Shown piece by piece: positions 31,983 through 41,584 of a stretch of DNA of 64,000 nt (positions within the stretch are counted from its first letter, which is position 1; every line of letters starts with the position of its first letter). Source of the stretch: Flavobacterium sp. UBA7680 (GTDB lineage Bacteria > Bacteroidota > Bacteroidia > Flavobacteriales > Flavobacteriaceae); NCBI RefSeq assembly GCF_002482975.1, contig NZ_DLHA01000050.1, positions 124,001 to 188,000 on the forward strand. The letters are read 5' to 3'. A program made the translations under genes and the position numbers. The notes beneath the pieces were generated by a model that was not told the DNA's origin, did no database searches, and was given only the letters and a program-made list of their open reading frames with translations.

Positions 31983-34900
31983 ATGTATTTAATATTCGAT
32001 ACCGAAACAACCGGATTACCAAAACGCTGGGATGCCCCAATTACAGATTCTGATAACTGGCCTCGCTGTATTCAAATCGCGTGGCAGCTTCATGACGAAA
32101 TGGGACAGCTTATTGAACATCAGGATTATTTGGTAAAACCAGAAGGATTTAATATTCCGTATGATGCCGAGCGTATTCACGGAATCTCAACTGAATTGGC
32201 TGAAGCCGATGGAATCTCGCTGGCCGAAGTTTTGGAGAAATTCAATATTGCTTTAAGCAAAACCAAATTTATTGTTGGACAGAATTTAGGTTTCGACGTT
32301 AATATTATGGGAGCCGAATTCCATAGAATGGGAGTCGAATCTCAAATGAGTTCGATGCCGGTTCTGGATACTTGTACCGAAGTTACTGCTTCGTTATTAC
32401 AGCTTCCGGGAGGTCGTGGAGGAAAATTCAAACTTCCAACGTTGACCGAATTACACAGCTATCTTTTCGATAAACCTTTTGCGGAAGCGCACAACGCAAC
32501 TGCCGACGTTGAGGCAACTACGCGTTGTTTCCTGGAATTAGTTAGAAGAGAAGTTTTTACAAAAGAAGAATTAGACGTTCCGCAGGGTTATTTCAAGGAC
32601 TTTCAGGAAAGAAATCCACAGGAATTTCCTTTAATTGGTTTAAAACACATCAACTTAAAAGCAGCTTCTGATAAAATCAGAGAACAGCTTAAAGCTTTAC
32701 AAGTTGACGATAATCAAACTACCGTTTCAGAATCTGATAAAGCAGATTTCAAAGCGGCAAAATTTGCACATTTACACAATCATACGCAGTTTTCGGTTTT
32801 GCAATCGACTATTGGAATTGGAAATATTGTTGCGGCTGCAGCCAAAAACGGAATGCCGGCCGTTGCTATGACCGATACCGGAAACATGATGGGAGCTTTT
32901 CACTTTGTGAGCGCCGTGATGAACCACAACAAAGCAGCATCTGGAAAAAATAAAGCTTTAGTTGAAGCCGGAGAAGAACCAACCGAAACGGAAGTAAAAC
33001 CAATTGTAGGCTGTGAATTTAATATCTGTGAAAACCATTTAGACAAAAGCAAAAAAGACAACGGTTATCAGGTTGTTTTAATGGCTAAAAATAAAGCGGG
33101 ATATCATAATTTGGCAAAAATGGCTTCGATTGCTTATACCGAAGGATTTTATTATGTGCCGAGGATTGACAAAAATATAGTCGAAAAATACAAAGAAGAT
33201 ATCATGGTTTTGTCTGGGAATTTATACGGAGAAATTCCGAGTAAAATCCTGAACATTGGTGAAAACCAAGCCGAAGATGCGTTAATTTGGTGGAAAGAAC
33301 AATTTGGTGAAGATTTCTATTTAGAAGTTATGCGCCACAATCAGGAAGATGAAAATCGTGTAAACAAAACCCTGATTGAATTTTCACAAAAACACAATGT
33401 CAAATTAATTGCGACCAATAATACCTATTATTTAAATAAAGAAGATGCCAATGCGCACGATATTTTACTTTGTGTAAAAGATGGTGAAAAGCAGGCAACA
33501 CCTATTGGACGTGGACGTGGTTATCGCTACGGACTTCCAAATCAGGAATATTATTTCAAGTCAGAAGAAGAGATGAAAAAACTCTTTTCTGATCTGCCAG
33601 AAGCAATTATAAACATTCAGGAAGTTATTGATAAGGTCGAAGGATATTCGCTTTACCGAGATGTATTGCTTCCGAAATTTGATATTCCCGAAGAATTTTT
33701 TGTTGCAGAAGATGAAGCTGACGGAGGTGTTCGAGGTGAAAATAAATACTTGCGACACCTTACAATGGTTGGTGCAGCAAAACGATATGGAGAAATTACA
33801 GAATCTATTCAGGAACGTCTGGATTTTGAATTATTGACGATCTCGAATTCAGGATATCCGGGTTACTTTTTGATTGTACAGGATTTCATTGCCGAGGCCA
33901 GAAAAATGGATGTATCGGTAGGTCCCGGCCGTGGATCTGCAGCGGGTTCAGCCGTTGCGTATTGTCTCGGAATTACCAATATTGACCCCATTAAATACGA
34001 CTTACTTTTTGAGCGTTTCCTAAATCCTGACCGTGTATCGATGCCCGATATTGATATCGACTTTGATGATGAGGGTCGTGGTCGTGTAATGGATTATGTA
34101 ATCAATAAATACGGTCAAAAACAGGTTGCACAGATTATCACATATGGTAAAATGGCAACCAAATCAGCGATTCGTGATACGGCTCGTGTACTGGATTTAC
34201 CATTATTTGAAGCCGATAGAATTGCAAAACTGATTCCGGGAATGATGCCGTCAAAATGGAATTTGGCGCGTTTTATTTCTGAGAGTGAAGAGGAAGTCAA
34301 AAAAGCACTTCGTTCTGACGAATTTGATAATGTAAAAGAATTAATCGCCATTGCCAATGAAGGTGATTTGGCAGGAGAAACGATTCAGCAGGCAAAAATC
34401 CTTGAAGGATCAATGCGTAATACGGGAATTCACGCCTGTGGAGTTATTATTACACCATCTGATATTACGAATTACGTTCCGGTAACAACAGCAAAAGATT
34501 CTGATTTATATGTAACGCAGTTTGATAACTCGGTTGCAGAAAGTGCCGGATTGCTGAAAATGGACTTCTTGGGTTTGAAGACCCTTACGCTGATAAAAGA
34601 TACCGTAAAACTGGTAAAATACAGAACAAATATTGATCTGGATCCCGATACATTTCCTATCGACGATGAAGAAACGTATGCGCTTTTCCAAAGAGGTGAA
34701 ACCGTTGGAATCTTCCAATACGAGTCGCCCGGAATGCAGAAATATATGAAAGACCTGAAGCCAACGGTTTTTGGAGATTTAATTGCCATGAATGCACTTT
34801 ATCGTCCGGGACCTTTAGAGTATATTCCGTCTTTCGTTCGAAGGAAAAATGGTGATGAGGAAATTAAATACGATTTAGATGCTTGCGCCGAATATTTATC

Positions 34901-36521
34901 AGAAACCTACGGAATTACGGTTTATCAAGAGCAGGTAATGCTTTTGTCTCAGTCTTTGGCAGGATTTACAAAGGGTGAGGCCGACGTTTTGCGTAAAGCG
35001 ATGGGTAAAAAACAAAAAGACGTACTGGATAAAATGAAGCCAAAGTTCGTAGAACAAGCGGCACAAAAAGGTCACGATGCCAAGATTCTGGAGAAAATCT
35101 GGAAAGACTGGGAAGCTTTTGCGAGTTACGCCTTCAACAAATCGCACTCGACTTGTTATGCATGGATTGCGTATCAAACGGCTTATTTAAAAGCGCATTA
35201 TCCGGCCGAATATATGGCGGCGGTTCTTTCGAATAACATGAACGATATCAAACAGGTTTCGTTTTTTATGGAAGAATGTAAACGTATGGGATTACAGGTT
35301 TTGGGGCCAGACGTAAACGAATCATATTATAAATTTACAGTAAACGATAGTTACGCTGTTCGTTTCGGAATGGGCGCTATTAAAGGTGTTGGTTCCGGAG
35401 CTGTTGAAACTATTGTAGAAAACAGAAAAGACGGAAGATATAAATCAATTTTTGATTTGGCGAAACGAATTGATTTGCGTGCAGCCAACAAAAAAGCAAT
35501 TGAAAACTTAGCATTGGCTGGTGGTTTTGATTCTTTTGAAGGAACAACCAGAGCACAATATTTCCACGATGATGGCGACGGAATTACATTCTATGAAAAA
35601 GCGATGCGTTACGGATCGAAATTTCAGGAAAATGAAAATTCATCGCAGGTAAGTTTATTTGGAGAAGCGAGCGAAGTGCAAATTGCAGAACCTGTTGTAC
35701 CGCCATGCGAAGACTGGAGTACAATGGAAAAACTGGCGAAAGAAAAAGAGGTTGTAGGGATTTACATTTCCGGACATCCGCTTGATGATTTTAGATTTGA
35801 GATGAAATACTTCTGCAACGCCCGATTAGAAGCCTTGAAAAGCATGAATGAATATGTAGGTAAAAATTTAAACTTTGCCGGAATCATTAATAACGTACAG
35901 CATCGTGTAGCCAAAAACGGAAAAGGCTGGGCTGTATTTAACTTAGAAGGATATGACGAAAGTTTTGAGTTTAAGATTTTTGGTGAAGAATACTTGAAAT
36001 TCCGCCATTTCCTAATTCAGAATAATTTTGCCTATTTAAAAATATTGATCAAAGACGGCTGGGTAAATCATGATACAGGTAAAAAATCAGAACCTAGAAT
36101 GCAGTTTGTTGAGGTACGACAGCTTCAGGATATCTTAGAAGCATTTGCCAAAAAACTGATTCTGTTATTAAATATCAAAGATCTTCAGCCTGAGTTTATT
36201 CATAAATTAAGTCATTTATTCAATGAAAATAAAGGCGATAATACCGTGAGTTTTGACATCATGGAAATCGAAAATGTCAAGCGTTTAGTTGAGGTTGAAA
36301 CTACAAGCGAATTTGAAGACAGTGAAGATGCTGTTTTTGAAGATGAAAATGATGATAATGAAACGGTTGCCGGAGAAGCTAAAATGCAGGAAGTAAAAGA
36401 AGTCGAAGAAGTGAAAGTAGTAACTAAATTAACGATGCCAAGCAGAAGGTTAAAAATTAGGATTTCGGCTGAACTTCTTCAGGAATTAGAGAAAATGCAG
36501 ATAAATTTTAAGCTGAACTAA
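31983..36521 (+). CDS. dnaE: DNA polymerase III alpha subunit with N-terminal 3'-5' exonuclease
   Basis: I start at ATG 31983, directly before YLIFDTETTGLPKRW; the in-frame TTG at 31965 is unlikely. The 1512-residue protein begins with a DEDDh exonuclease (DTETTG, GQNLGFDVNIM, HNATADVEAT), normally a separate DnaQ subunit. A PHP domain follows (FAHLHNHTQFSVLQS) in which the usual TDHGN is TDTGN, so metal binding may be impaired. The polymerase core has VGPGRGSAAGSAVAY and the catalytic aspartates in MPDIDIDFDDEGRGR. It ends with HhH, OB-fold (LNFAGIINNVQHR) and an acidic tail. It replicates the chromosome with proofreading in cis. Confidence 0.95.
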   Translation: MYLIFDTETTGLPKRWDAPITDSDNWPRCIQIAWQLHDEMGQLIEHQDYLVKPEGFNIPYDAERIHGISTELAEADGISLAEVLEKFNIALSKTKFIVGQNLGFDVNIMGAEFHRMGVESQMSSMPVLDTCTEVTASLLQLPGGRGGKFKLPTLTELHSYLFDKPFAEAHNATADVEATTRCFLELVRREVFTKEELDVPQGYFKDFQERNPQEFPLIGLKHINLKAASDKIREQLKALQVDDNQTTVSESDKADFKAAKFAHLHNHTQFSVLQSTIGIGNIVAAAAKNGMPAVAMTDTGNMMGAFHFVSAVMNHNKAASGKNKALVEAGEEPTETEVKPIVGCEFNICENHLDKSKKDNGYQVVLMAKNKAGYHNLAKMASIAYTEGFYYVPRIDKNIVEKYKEDIMVLSGNLYGEIPSKILNIGENQAEDALIWWKEQFGEDFYLEVMRHNQEDENRVNKTLIEFSQKHNVKLIATNNTYYLNKEDANAHDILLCVKDGEKQATPIGRGRGYRYGLPNQEYYFKSEEEMKKLFSDLPEAIINIQEVIDKVEGYSLYRDVLLPKFDIPEEFFVAEDEADGGVRGENKYLRHLTMVGAAKRYGEITESIQERLDFELLTISNSGYPGYFLIVQDFIAEARKMDVSVGPGRGSAAGSAVAYCLGITNIDPIKYDLLFERFLNPDRVSMPDIDIDFDDEGRGRVMDYVINKYGQKQVAQIITYGKMATKSAIRDTARVLDLPLFEADRIAKLIPGMMPSKWNLARFISESEEEVKKALRSDEFDNVKELIAIANEGDLAGETIQQAKILEGSMRNTGIHACGVIITPSDITNYVPVTTAKDSDLYVTQFDNSVAESAGLLKMDFLGLKTLTLIKDTVKLVKYRTNIDLDPDTFPIDDEETYALFQRGETVGIFQYESPGMQKYMKDLKPTVFGDLIAMNALYRPGPLEYIPSFVRRKNGDEEIKYDLDACAEYLSETYGITVYQEQVMLLSQSLAGFTKGEADVLRKAMGKKQKDVLDKMKPKFVEQAAQKGHDAKILEKIWKDWEAFASYAFNKSHSTCYAWIAYQTAYLKAHYPAEYMAAVLSNNMNDIKQVSFFMEECKRMGLQVLGPDVNESYYKFTVNDSYAVRFGMGAIKGVGSGAVETIVENRKDGRYKSIFDLAKRIDLRAANKKAIENLALAGGFDSFEGTTRAQYFHDDGDGITFYEKAMRYGSKFQENENSSQVSLFGEASEVQIAEPVVPPCEDWSTMEKLAKEKEVVGIYISGHPLDDFRFEMKYFCNARLEALKSMNEYVGKNLNFAGIINNVQHRVAKNGKGWAVFNLEGYDESFEFKIFGEEYLKFRHFLIQNNFAYLKILIKDGWVNHDTGKKSEPRMQFVEVRQLQDILEAFAKKLILLLNIKDLQPEFIHKLSHLFNENKGDNTVSFDIMEIENVKRLVEVETTSEFEDSEDAVFEDENDDNETVAGEAKMQEVKEVEEVKVVTKLTMPSRRLKIRISAELLQELEKMQINFKLN

Positions 36522-36667
36522 ATTTTAACAGTTAAAATTTAATTGAATGTAAAATTTTAGTGTTAAAAATATGCATGCATAATACTTTTTTAGTAATATT
36601 GCCCGAAATTACAACGATTTCGTTCCAAGTCTAACAATGCAAATTATAAGAATATGTTAAAAAATTC

Positions 36668-36675
36668 TAAGTTTG
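36668..36675 (+). promoter_or_regulatory. Candidate -7 element of the outer-membrane barrel gene
   Basis: TAAGTTTG matches TAnnTTTG, 23 bases before the ATG at 36699. No matching -33 TTG was found. Confidence 0.4.
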
Positions 36676-36698
36676 TATAAATTAATTAAATCAGAATT

Positions 36699-37631
36699 AT
36701 GAAAAAGAACCTATTTTTATTAGGACTATTAGTTTGCTCTATGGTTACTATGGCGCAGACAGAAAAAACAGACAAACCAGAAAGCTGGTACTTTAAATTG
36801 GGTGGGTCATATTTCATCCAAACTGCTGCTGCTGAATTCCCAACTGTATCTGGGGCATTACCAAATACAGATGTTTATGGACCAGATGGTACGACTTTAA
36901 TTTCTAGAGAAACTAATCATGGTTCTTTCGGACAAGGATTCCGTACAGGTTTAACTGCTGGATATCGTTTTACGCCGCGTTTGGGTGTTGAGTTAGGATT
37001 TAACTATTTTAATAGTGCTGATAAAACTATGGTTGAAACAACTCATAGATTGGTAGCTGCAGGACCTACTTTTGCAACTGGTAAAGCGGTAGGAAAACTT
37101 GAAGCTTATGATATTGCTCCTGCAATCGTTTTATTTTTAGGAGAAACTCATGGTTTTGAACCTTATACTAAAGTTGGAGTTATTGTTCCTGTTCACGGTA
37201 CATTAGATATTGAAACTACTAGAACATATACTAACCCAGCAGGAGTAACAGAAACTTATTCAAAAGATGTAATTAAACCAAACCCAACTGTTGGATTTAC
37301 TGCAGCATTAGGAACATCTTATAAATTAGGAACACATATCTCTCTTTTTGCTGAATTAGAGTACCGTAACTTTACAGTACACGGAAAAACAAAAGAAACA
37401 GAAATATATACTGAAAACGGTGTAGATAAATTAAACACACCTACAGCTTTCCGTCAAGATGCATCATATTCTGCAAGCCATACTAAATATGTAAAACAAA
37501 TTAATACTAGTTCAAATAGTAAAGTAACTAATGCAGCTGGTTTTGACAATACAAGAGCAACTGATGATATCAGTTCTTATGTTGGAATTTCTGGTTTAGG
37601 ATTTACTTTTGGTCTTAAATACAGCCTATAA
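36699..37631 (+). CDS. Outer-membrane beta-barrel protein
   Basis: The 310-residue protein has a signal peptide cleaved after MVTMAQ. Alternating amphipathic strands with aromatic girdles follow (WYFKLGGSYF, GFRTGLTAGYRFTPRLGVEL, GISGLGFTFGLKYSL), ending in a C-terminal aromatic/Leu strand typical of OmpA-, OmpW- or PorT-like 8-stranded barrels. Long polar loops carry Thr-rich sequence. No peptidoglycan-binding domain follows. The role is probably structural or porin-like; nothing more specific is visible. It has its own -7 box and a terminator. Confidence 0.85.
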   Translation: MKKNLFLLGLLVCSMVTMAQTEKTDKPESWYFKLGGSYFIQTAAAEFPTVSGALPNTDVYGPDGTTLISRETNHGSFGQGFRTGLTAGYRFTPRLGVELGFNYFNSADKTMVETTHRLVAAGPTFATGKAVGKLEAYDIAPAIVLFLGETHGFEPYTKVGVIVPVHGTLDIETTRTYTNPAGVTETYSKDVIKPNPTVGFTAALGTSYKLGTHISLFAELEYRNFTVHGKTKETEIYTENGVDKLNTPTAFRQDASYSASHTKYVKQINTSSNSKVTNAAGFDNTRATDDISSYVGISGLGFTFGLKYSL

Positions 37632-37661
37632 TTTTTTATAGAAGTTTTATAGTTTTTTGAA

Positions 37662-37696
37662 GAAAAGGATATTCGCAAGAATATCCTTTTTGTTTT
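37662..37696 (+). terminator. Rho-independent terminator of the barrel gene
   Basis: AAAAGGATATTC and GAATATCCTTTT form a stem around GCAA and are followed by a T-rich run. It lies 31 bases after the stop codon. Confidence 0.85.
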
Positions 37697-37697
37697 T

Positions 37698-37940
37698 TGT
37701 CATTTCGACTGGAAGGAGAAATCGCACTCGGGAATCCACAAAGAGAATCGCCAATTTTTGTCGAGTTTCTAGTGCGATTTCTCCTTTCAGTCGAAATGAC
37801 AAGCTTTATTAAATTGCCTCCAGCTTTAGCTGGAGGTTGATAGAATTGAATTTAAAAAGGCTTTAGCCAAACAAACGTTTTTGGCTAAAGCCTTTGAATA
37901 TGTTTTAATTTTTATCCTCCAGCTAAAGCTGGAGGCAATT
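37698..37940. repeat. Two adjoining large palindromic repeats, one nested
   Basis: The first element has 31-base arms, 37698-37728 and 37771-37801 (TGTCATTTCGACT...GAAATCGCACT), with one mismatch. The second has perfect 25-base outer arms, 37812-37836 and 37916-37940 (AATTGCCTCCAGCTTTAGCT...). Inside it lies a perfect 16-base-arm hairpin, 37856-37871 and 37880-37895 (AAAGGCTTTAGCCAAA). The right outer arm ends 4 bases before the stop codon of the dehydrogenase gene. These fill the whole spacer between convergent genes. Confidence 0.9.
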
Positions 37941-37944
37941 GAAA

Positions 37945-38937
37945 TTATTTCGAATTCCTAAACTCCTTCAAAACTTCATCAATAACCCAAGTCGTTCTTG
38001 CTCCTGAAATTCCTTTTGACGGAGAAGCCCCTTCTTTACCTAAAAGCTCAGCCATTACAGTTTCTATAAACGGCTGTTGAATATGAAGCGGATTTTCTAT
38101 CGTAATACTTTCTTTTTCTCCATTTGCATATTGAATATGAATGGGATCATTTCCGAAAGTCGAAAACGAGATTTTACCTTTATCACCCACAATTTCAGTA
38201 TTGTCATAACGCTCAAAACTGGCAAAATTCCATAAACCAGATCCGTGAATTCCGTTTTCAAATAAAAATGACATCGAAACCGAATCTTCAGCAGGATAAG
38301 CTTGTAATTGAGAAGTCGCATGTCCGCGAACAGATTTTATCGGACCTAAAACAAAATCCAGAAAATCTAAAGTATGACAAGCCAGATCAACAAAAATTCC
38401 GCCACCTGAAATATGCGGTAAAACCGTCCACGGAAGATTGATTTCGTCGTCGTAACGAGCTTCAAATGGATGATATAAAACAGAATTTACATGACGTATG
38501 TTTCCTAATTTTCCCTTGTCGATAATCTCTTTTATTTTTAGAAAGCGAGGTAAACCTCTTCTGTAATAAGCAACAAAAAGCGGAACATTATGTTCTTTGC
38601 ACACGCTGATCATTTCATTACATTCTTCAAAAGTCAAAGCCATAGGTTTTTCAACATATACAGGTTTTCCGGCTTTGGCACACAAAAGAGTATATTCTTT
38701 ATGAGAAGATGGCGGTGTAGCAATATAAACCGCATCGACTTCAGGATCATTTATTAAATCGATTGCATTCGAATACCATTTCGGGACATTATGACGTTTG
38801 GCGTAATCTTCGGCAAGCTTTGCATCTCTTCGCATCACAGCAACTAAAGCAGAATTCGGAGCCCTCTGAAAAGCCGGCCCGCTTTTTACTTCCGTTACAT
38901 TCCCGCAGCCTATAATTCCCCATTTTATAATTTTCAT
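37945..38937 (-). CDS. Gfo/Idh/MocA-family oxidoreductase
   Basis: The 330-residue protein has an N-terminal Rossmann fold (KWGIIGCGNVTEVKSGPAF), the conserved EKP motif (KPVYVEKPMALTFEEC) and the C-terminal alpha/beta domain with GGGIFVDLACHTLDFLDFVL, where the His-containing motif binds sugar substrate. Family members oxidise or reduce sugars and inositols with NAD(P). The sequence alone does not give the substrate, and no sugar transporter or kinase lies nearby. It is monocistronic between repeat arrays. Confidence 0.92.
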   Translation of the reverse strand: MKIIKWGIIGCGNVTEVKSGPAFQRAPNSALVAVMRRDAKLAEDYAKRHNVPKWYSNAIDLINDPEVDAVYIATPPSSHKEYTLLCAKAGKPVYVEKPMALTFEECNEMISVCKEHNVPLFVAYYRRGLPRFLKIKEIIDKGKLGNIRHVNSVLYHPFEARYDDEINLPWTVLPHISGGGIFVDLACHTLDFLDFVLGPIKSVRGHATSQLQAYPAEDSVSMSFLFENGIHGSGLWNFASFERYDNTEIVGDKGKISFSTFGNDPIHIQYANGEKESITIENPLHIQQPFIETVMAELLGKEGASPSKGISGARTTWVIDEVLKEFRNSK

Positions 38938-38977
38938 CGTTTGGTTATTTTAGTTATTCAAATTTAAAAAAAGGTTT

Positions 38978-39193
38978 GCCACGAATTGCACTAATTTTCA
39001 CTAATTCTTTGTGGTTATAATATTTGCCACAGATTAAAATGATTCTCACAGATTATAAAATCCATTTAATCCTTTTAATCTGTGGCAAAAAAAGCACTCT
39101 ACAAATTCCAATCAATTAAATTCGTGCTAATTAGTGTAATTCGTGGCAAAAAAATAGCCACAAACTCACAAAAATAATTCGTGAATTCGTGGC
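38978..39193. repeat. Nested GCCACGAATT / GCCACAGATT repeat
   Basis: The outer arms 38978-38996 (GCCACGAATTGCACTAATT) and 39129-39147 match with one mismatch. The inner arms 39026-39044 (GCCACAGATTAAAATGATT) and 39068-39086 also match with one mismatch. A third smaller stem AGCCAC/GTGGCT (39156-39193) follows. The same words and the same nesting recur at 45913-46157 and, in part, at 62415-62586. Confidence 0.9.
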
Positions 39194-39215
39194 TAAAAAT
39201 TAAGCGTTTAAAGTC

Positions 39216-41324
39216 TTACTTCTTAGGCAAAGCTTTAAATCCCATATTATAAAGAGTAAAAGCTTGAATGTCTACATTTTCCTGGATTGTAGCCGCAACA
39301 GATTTCCCTGCGCCATGACCCGCTTTTACATCAATTCTAATTAAAACAGGATTTTCTCCCGCTTGTTTGTCTTGCAATTCAGCAGCAAATTTAAAACTGT
39401 GCGCCGGAACAACACGATCATCATGATCTCCGGTTGTAACCATTGTTGCCGGATATTTAGTACCGCTTTTAACGTTTTGAACTGGAGAATAACCTTTTAA
39501 GTATTCAAACATTTCTTTGTTATCCTGAGCCGTTCCGTAATCATACGCCCAACCCGCACCAGCTGTAAAAGTATGGTAACGAAGCATATCCATAACACCA
39601 ACCGCAGGCAAAGCAACTTTCATTAAATCAGGACGCTGTGTCATTGTTGCGCCCACTAATAAACCGCCATTAGATCCTCCGCGAATCGCTAAATAATCAG
39701 ATGAAGTATATTTTTGAGCAATTAGATATTCTGCAGCAGCGATAAAATCATCAAACACATTTTGCTTTTGAAGCTTTGTTCCTGCATCGTGCCATTTTTT
39801 ACCATATTCACCGCCGCCTCTTAAATTGGCAACCGCATAAACTCCTCCATTTTCCATCCAAACCGCATTTGAAATACTAAAAGCAGGCGTCAAACTAATA
39901 TTAAATCCGCCATAACCATAAAGAATCGTTGGGTTTTTACCGTCTAATTTTGTTCCTTTTTTATACGTAATAATCATAGGAACTTTTGTGCCGTCTTTTG
40001 AAGTATAGAAAACTTGTTTAGACTCGTAATCTTCACTTTTAAAATCAACTTTTGGTTTTTGATACACTTCTGATTTACCAGATTTTGGTTCAAAAGAAAA
40101 AATCGTTCCCGGAGTTGTATAGTTTGTAAAGCTGTAGTATAAAATCTTTTCTTCTTTTTTTGCACCAAATCCTCCGGCAGTTCCAACAGCAGGAAGTTTA
40201 ATTTCGCGAACTAGTTTTCCGCTGTAATCGTATTGTAAAACTAACGAAACAGCATCTTTTGTATAATTAGCAAAGAAATAGCCGCCGCCTGTAGATGGAG
40301 ATAAAACATTCTCTGTTTCTTTAATAAAATCTTTCCAGTTTTCTTGTTTCGGATTGCTGAAATCTACCGAAACCACGCGTCCGTTAGGAGCGTTATAATC
40401 CGTTTGTATAAACAATTTACTTCCTTCGTTTTCGATAATATTATTATCACTGTTGAAGTTGTCTACAATAGTAATAATCGGACTGTTTGGCGTTTTTAAA
40501 TCTTTAATATAAAGTTCATTTCCGTAAGTCGAATTAGCAGCTGTAATTACCAAATAATGATTGTCTTCGGTCACATAACCGCCAACATATCTTCTTTTTT
40601 GATCTGCACCAAAAATTACTTTATCTTCTTTTTGAGAAGTTCCTAACTTATGAAAATACAATTTGTGCTGATCTGTTTTTGCAGAAAGCTCGCTTCCTTT
40701 TGGTTTATCGTAACTAGAATAATAAAAACCTTCATTTCCAAGCCATGAAACGCCGCTGAATTTTACATCAACAAGAGTATCTTCCAAAACTTTTTTAGAA
40801 ACAGCATCTATAATAATCACTTTTCTCCAGTCACTTCCTCCTTCAGAAATAGAATAAGCCGCTTTGTTTCCATCTTTAGAAAAATCTAAACCTCCAAGCG
40901 AAGTGGTTCCGTCTTTTGAGAAAGTATTCGGATCCAGAAAAACTTCTTCTTTTCCATTTTGATCTTTTCTATAAACAACAGATTGATTTTGAAGCCCGTT
41001 ATTTTTATAATAATAAGTAGATTTTCCTTCTTTAAACGGAGCACCTATTTTTTCGTAGTTCCAAAGCTTTTCCATTCGTTTTTTAAGTTCCTCACGAAAC
41101 GGAATTTTATCTAAATATCCATAAGTTACTTCATTTTCAGCTTTTACCCAAGCCCCGGTTTCAGCAGATTTATCATCTTCAAGCCAACGATACGGATCGC
41201 TTACTTTTGTGTCAAAATATACGTCGACAGTTTCTCCTTTTTTTGTTTCCGGGTATTGAATCTTATTTTGTCCAAATGAAATTCCTGCAGTTGTAATTGC
41301 CATTATAAGAAAGGTTTTTTTCAT
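39216..41324 (-). CDS. Prolyl oligopeptidase family serine peptidase (S9A)
   Basis: The 702-residue exported protein has a signal peptide (MAITTAGISFGQ) and the typical start QYPETKKGETVDVYFDTKVS, then DPYRWLEDD. A seven-bladed beta-propeller follows (about 80-420), then the alpha/beta hydrolase with catalytic Ser in IRGGSNGGLLVGA, Asp in GDHDDRVVPAHS and His in KAGHGAGKS. It cleaves proline-containing oligopeptides in the periplasm. Domain order and length match the family. It stands alone between two repeat arrays. Confidence 0.95.
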   Translation of the reverse strand: MKKTFLIMAITTAGISFGQNKIQYPETKKGETVDVYFDTKVSDPYRWLEDDKSAETGAWVKAENEVTYGYLDKIPFREELKKRMEKLWNYEKIGAPFKEGKSTYYYKNNGLQNQSVVYRKDQNGKEEVFLDPNTFSKDGTTSLGGLDFSKDGNKAAYSISEGGSDWRKVIIIDAVSKKVLEDTLVDVKFSGVSWLGNEGFYYSSYDKPKGSELSAKTDQHKLYFHKLGTSQKEDKVIFGADQKRRYVGGYVTEDNHYLVITAANSTYGNELYIKDLKTPNSPIITIVDNFNSDNNIIENEGSKLFIQTDYNAPNGRVVSVDFSNPKQENWKDFIKETENVLSPSTGGGYFFANYTKDAVSLVLQYDYSGKLVREIKLPAVGTAGGFGAKKEEKILYYSFTNYTTPGTIFSFEPKSGKSEVYQKPKVDFKSEDYESKQVFYTSKDGTKVPMIITYKKGTKLDGKNPTILYGYGGFNISLTPAFSISNAVWMENGGVYAVANLRGGGEYGKKWHDAGTKLQKQNVFDDFIAAAEYLIAQKYTSSDYLAIRGGSNGGLLVGATMTQRPDLMKVALPAVGVMDMLRYHTFTAGAGWAYDYGTAQDNKEMFEYLKGYSPVQNVKSGTKYPATMVTTGDHDDRVVPAHSFKFAAELQDKQAGENPVLIRIDVKAGHGAGKSVAATIQENVDIQAFTLYNMGFKALPKK

Positions 41325-41375
41325 AGTTTTTGATTAACAGTTGTAACAAAAATAGCACTTTTTGTGAGATATTTT

Positions 41376-41578
41376 TTAACCGCAAAGACACAAAGTCTTT
41401 TCGCAAAGTACGCAATGTTTTTAATCTCGCAAAGACGCAGAGACGCAAAGAATTTTAAAACTTTGCGTCTCTGCGTCTTTGCGAGATTTTTCAAATACTA
41501 TAGGATATTTTCTAATCACAAAGCTTAAATAAAACCTTGCGAACTTTGCGAAAAACTCCTTGCGCTCTTTGCGGTTAA
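41376..41578. repeat. Triply nested CGCAAAG repeat
   Basis: The outermost arms are TTAACCGCAAAGA (41376-41388) and TCTTTGCGGTTAA (41566-41578). The middle arms are TTCGCAAAGTACGCAA (from 41400) and TTGCGAACTTTGCGAA (ending about 41552). The innermost arms are perfect over 28 bases, 41423-41450 and 41461-41488 (AATCTCGCAAAGACGCAGAG...), around a 10-base loop. It fills the spacer between the receptor and peptidase genes. Confidence 0.92.
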
Positions 41579-41584
41579 ATAAAA

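Noticed and set aside
37698..37940. CRISPR array
   Set aside because: The repeats are inverted and nested, not direct and evenly spaced, and no cas gene is present.
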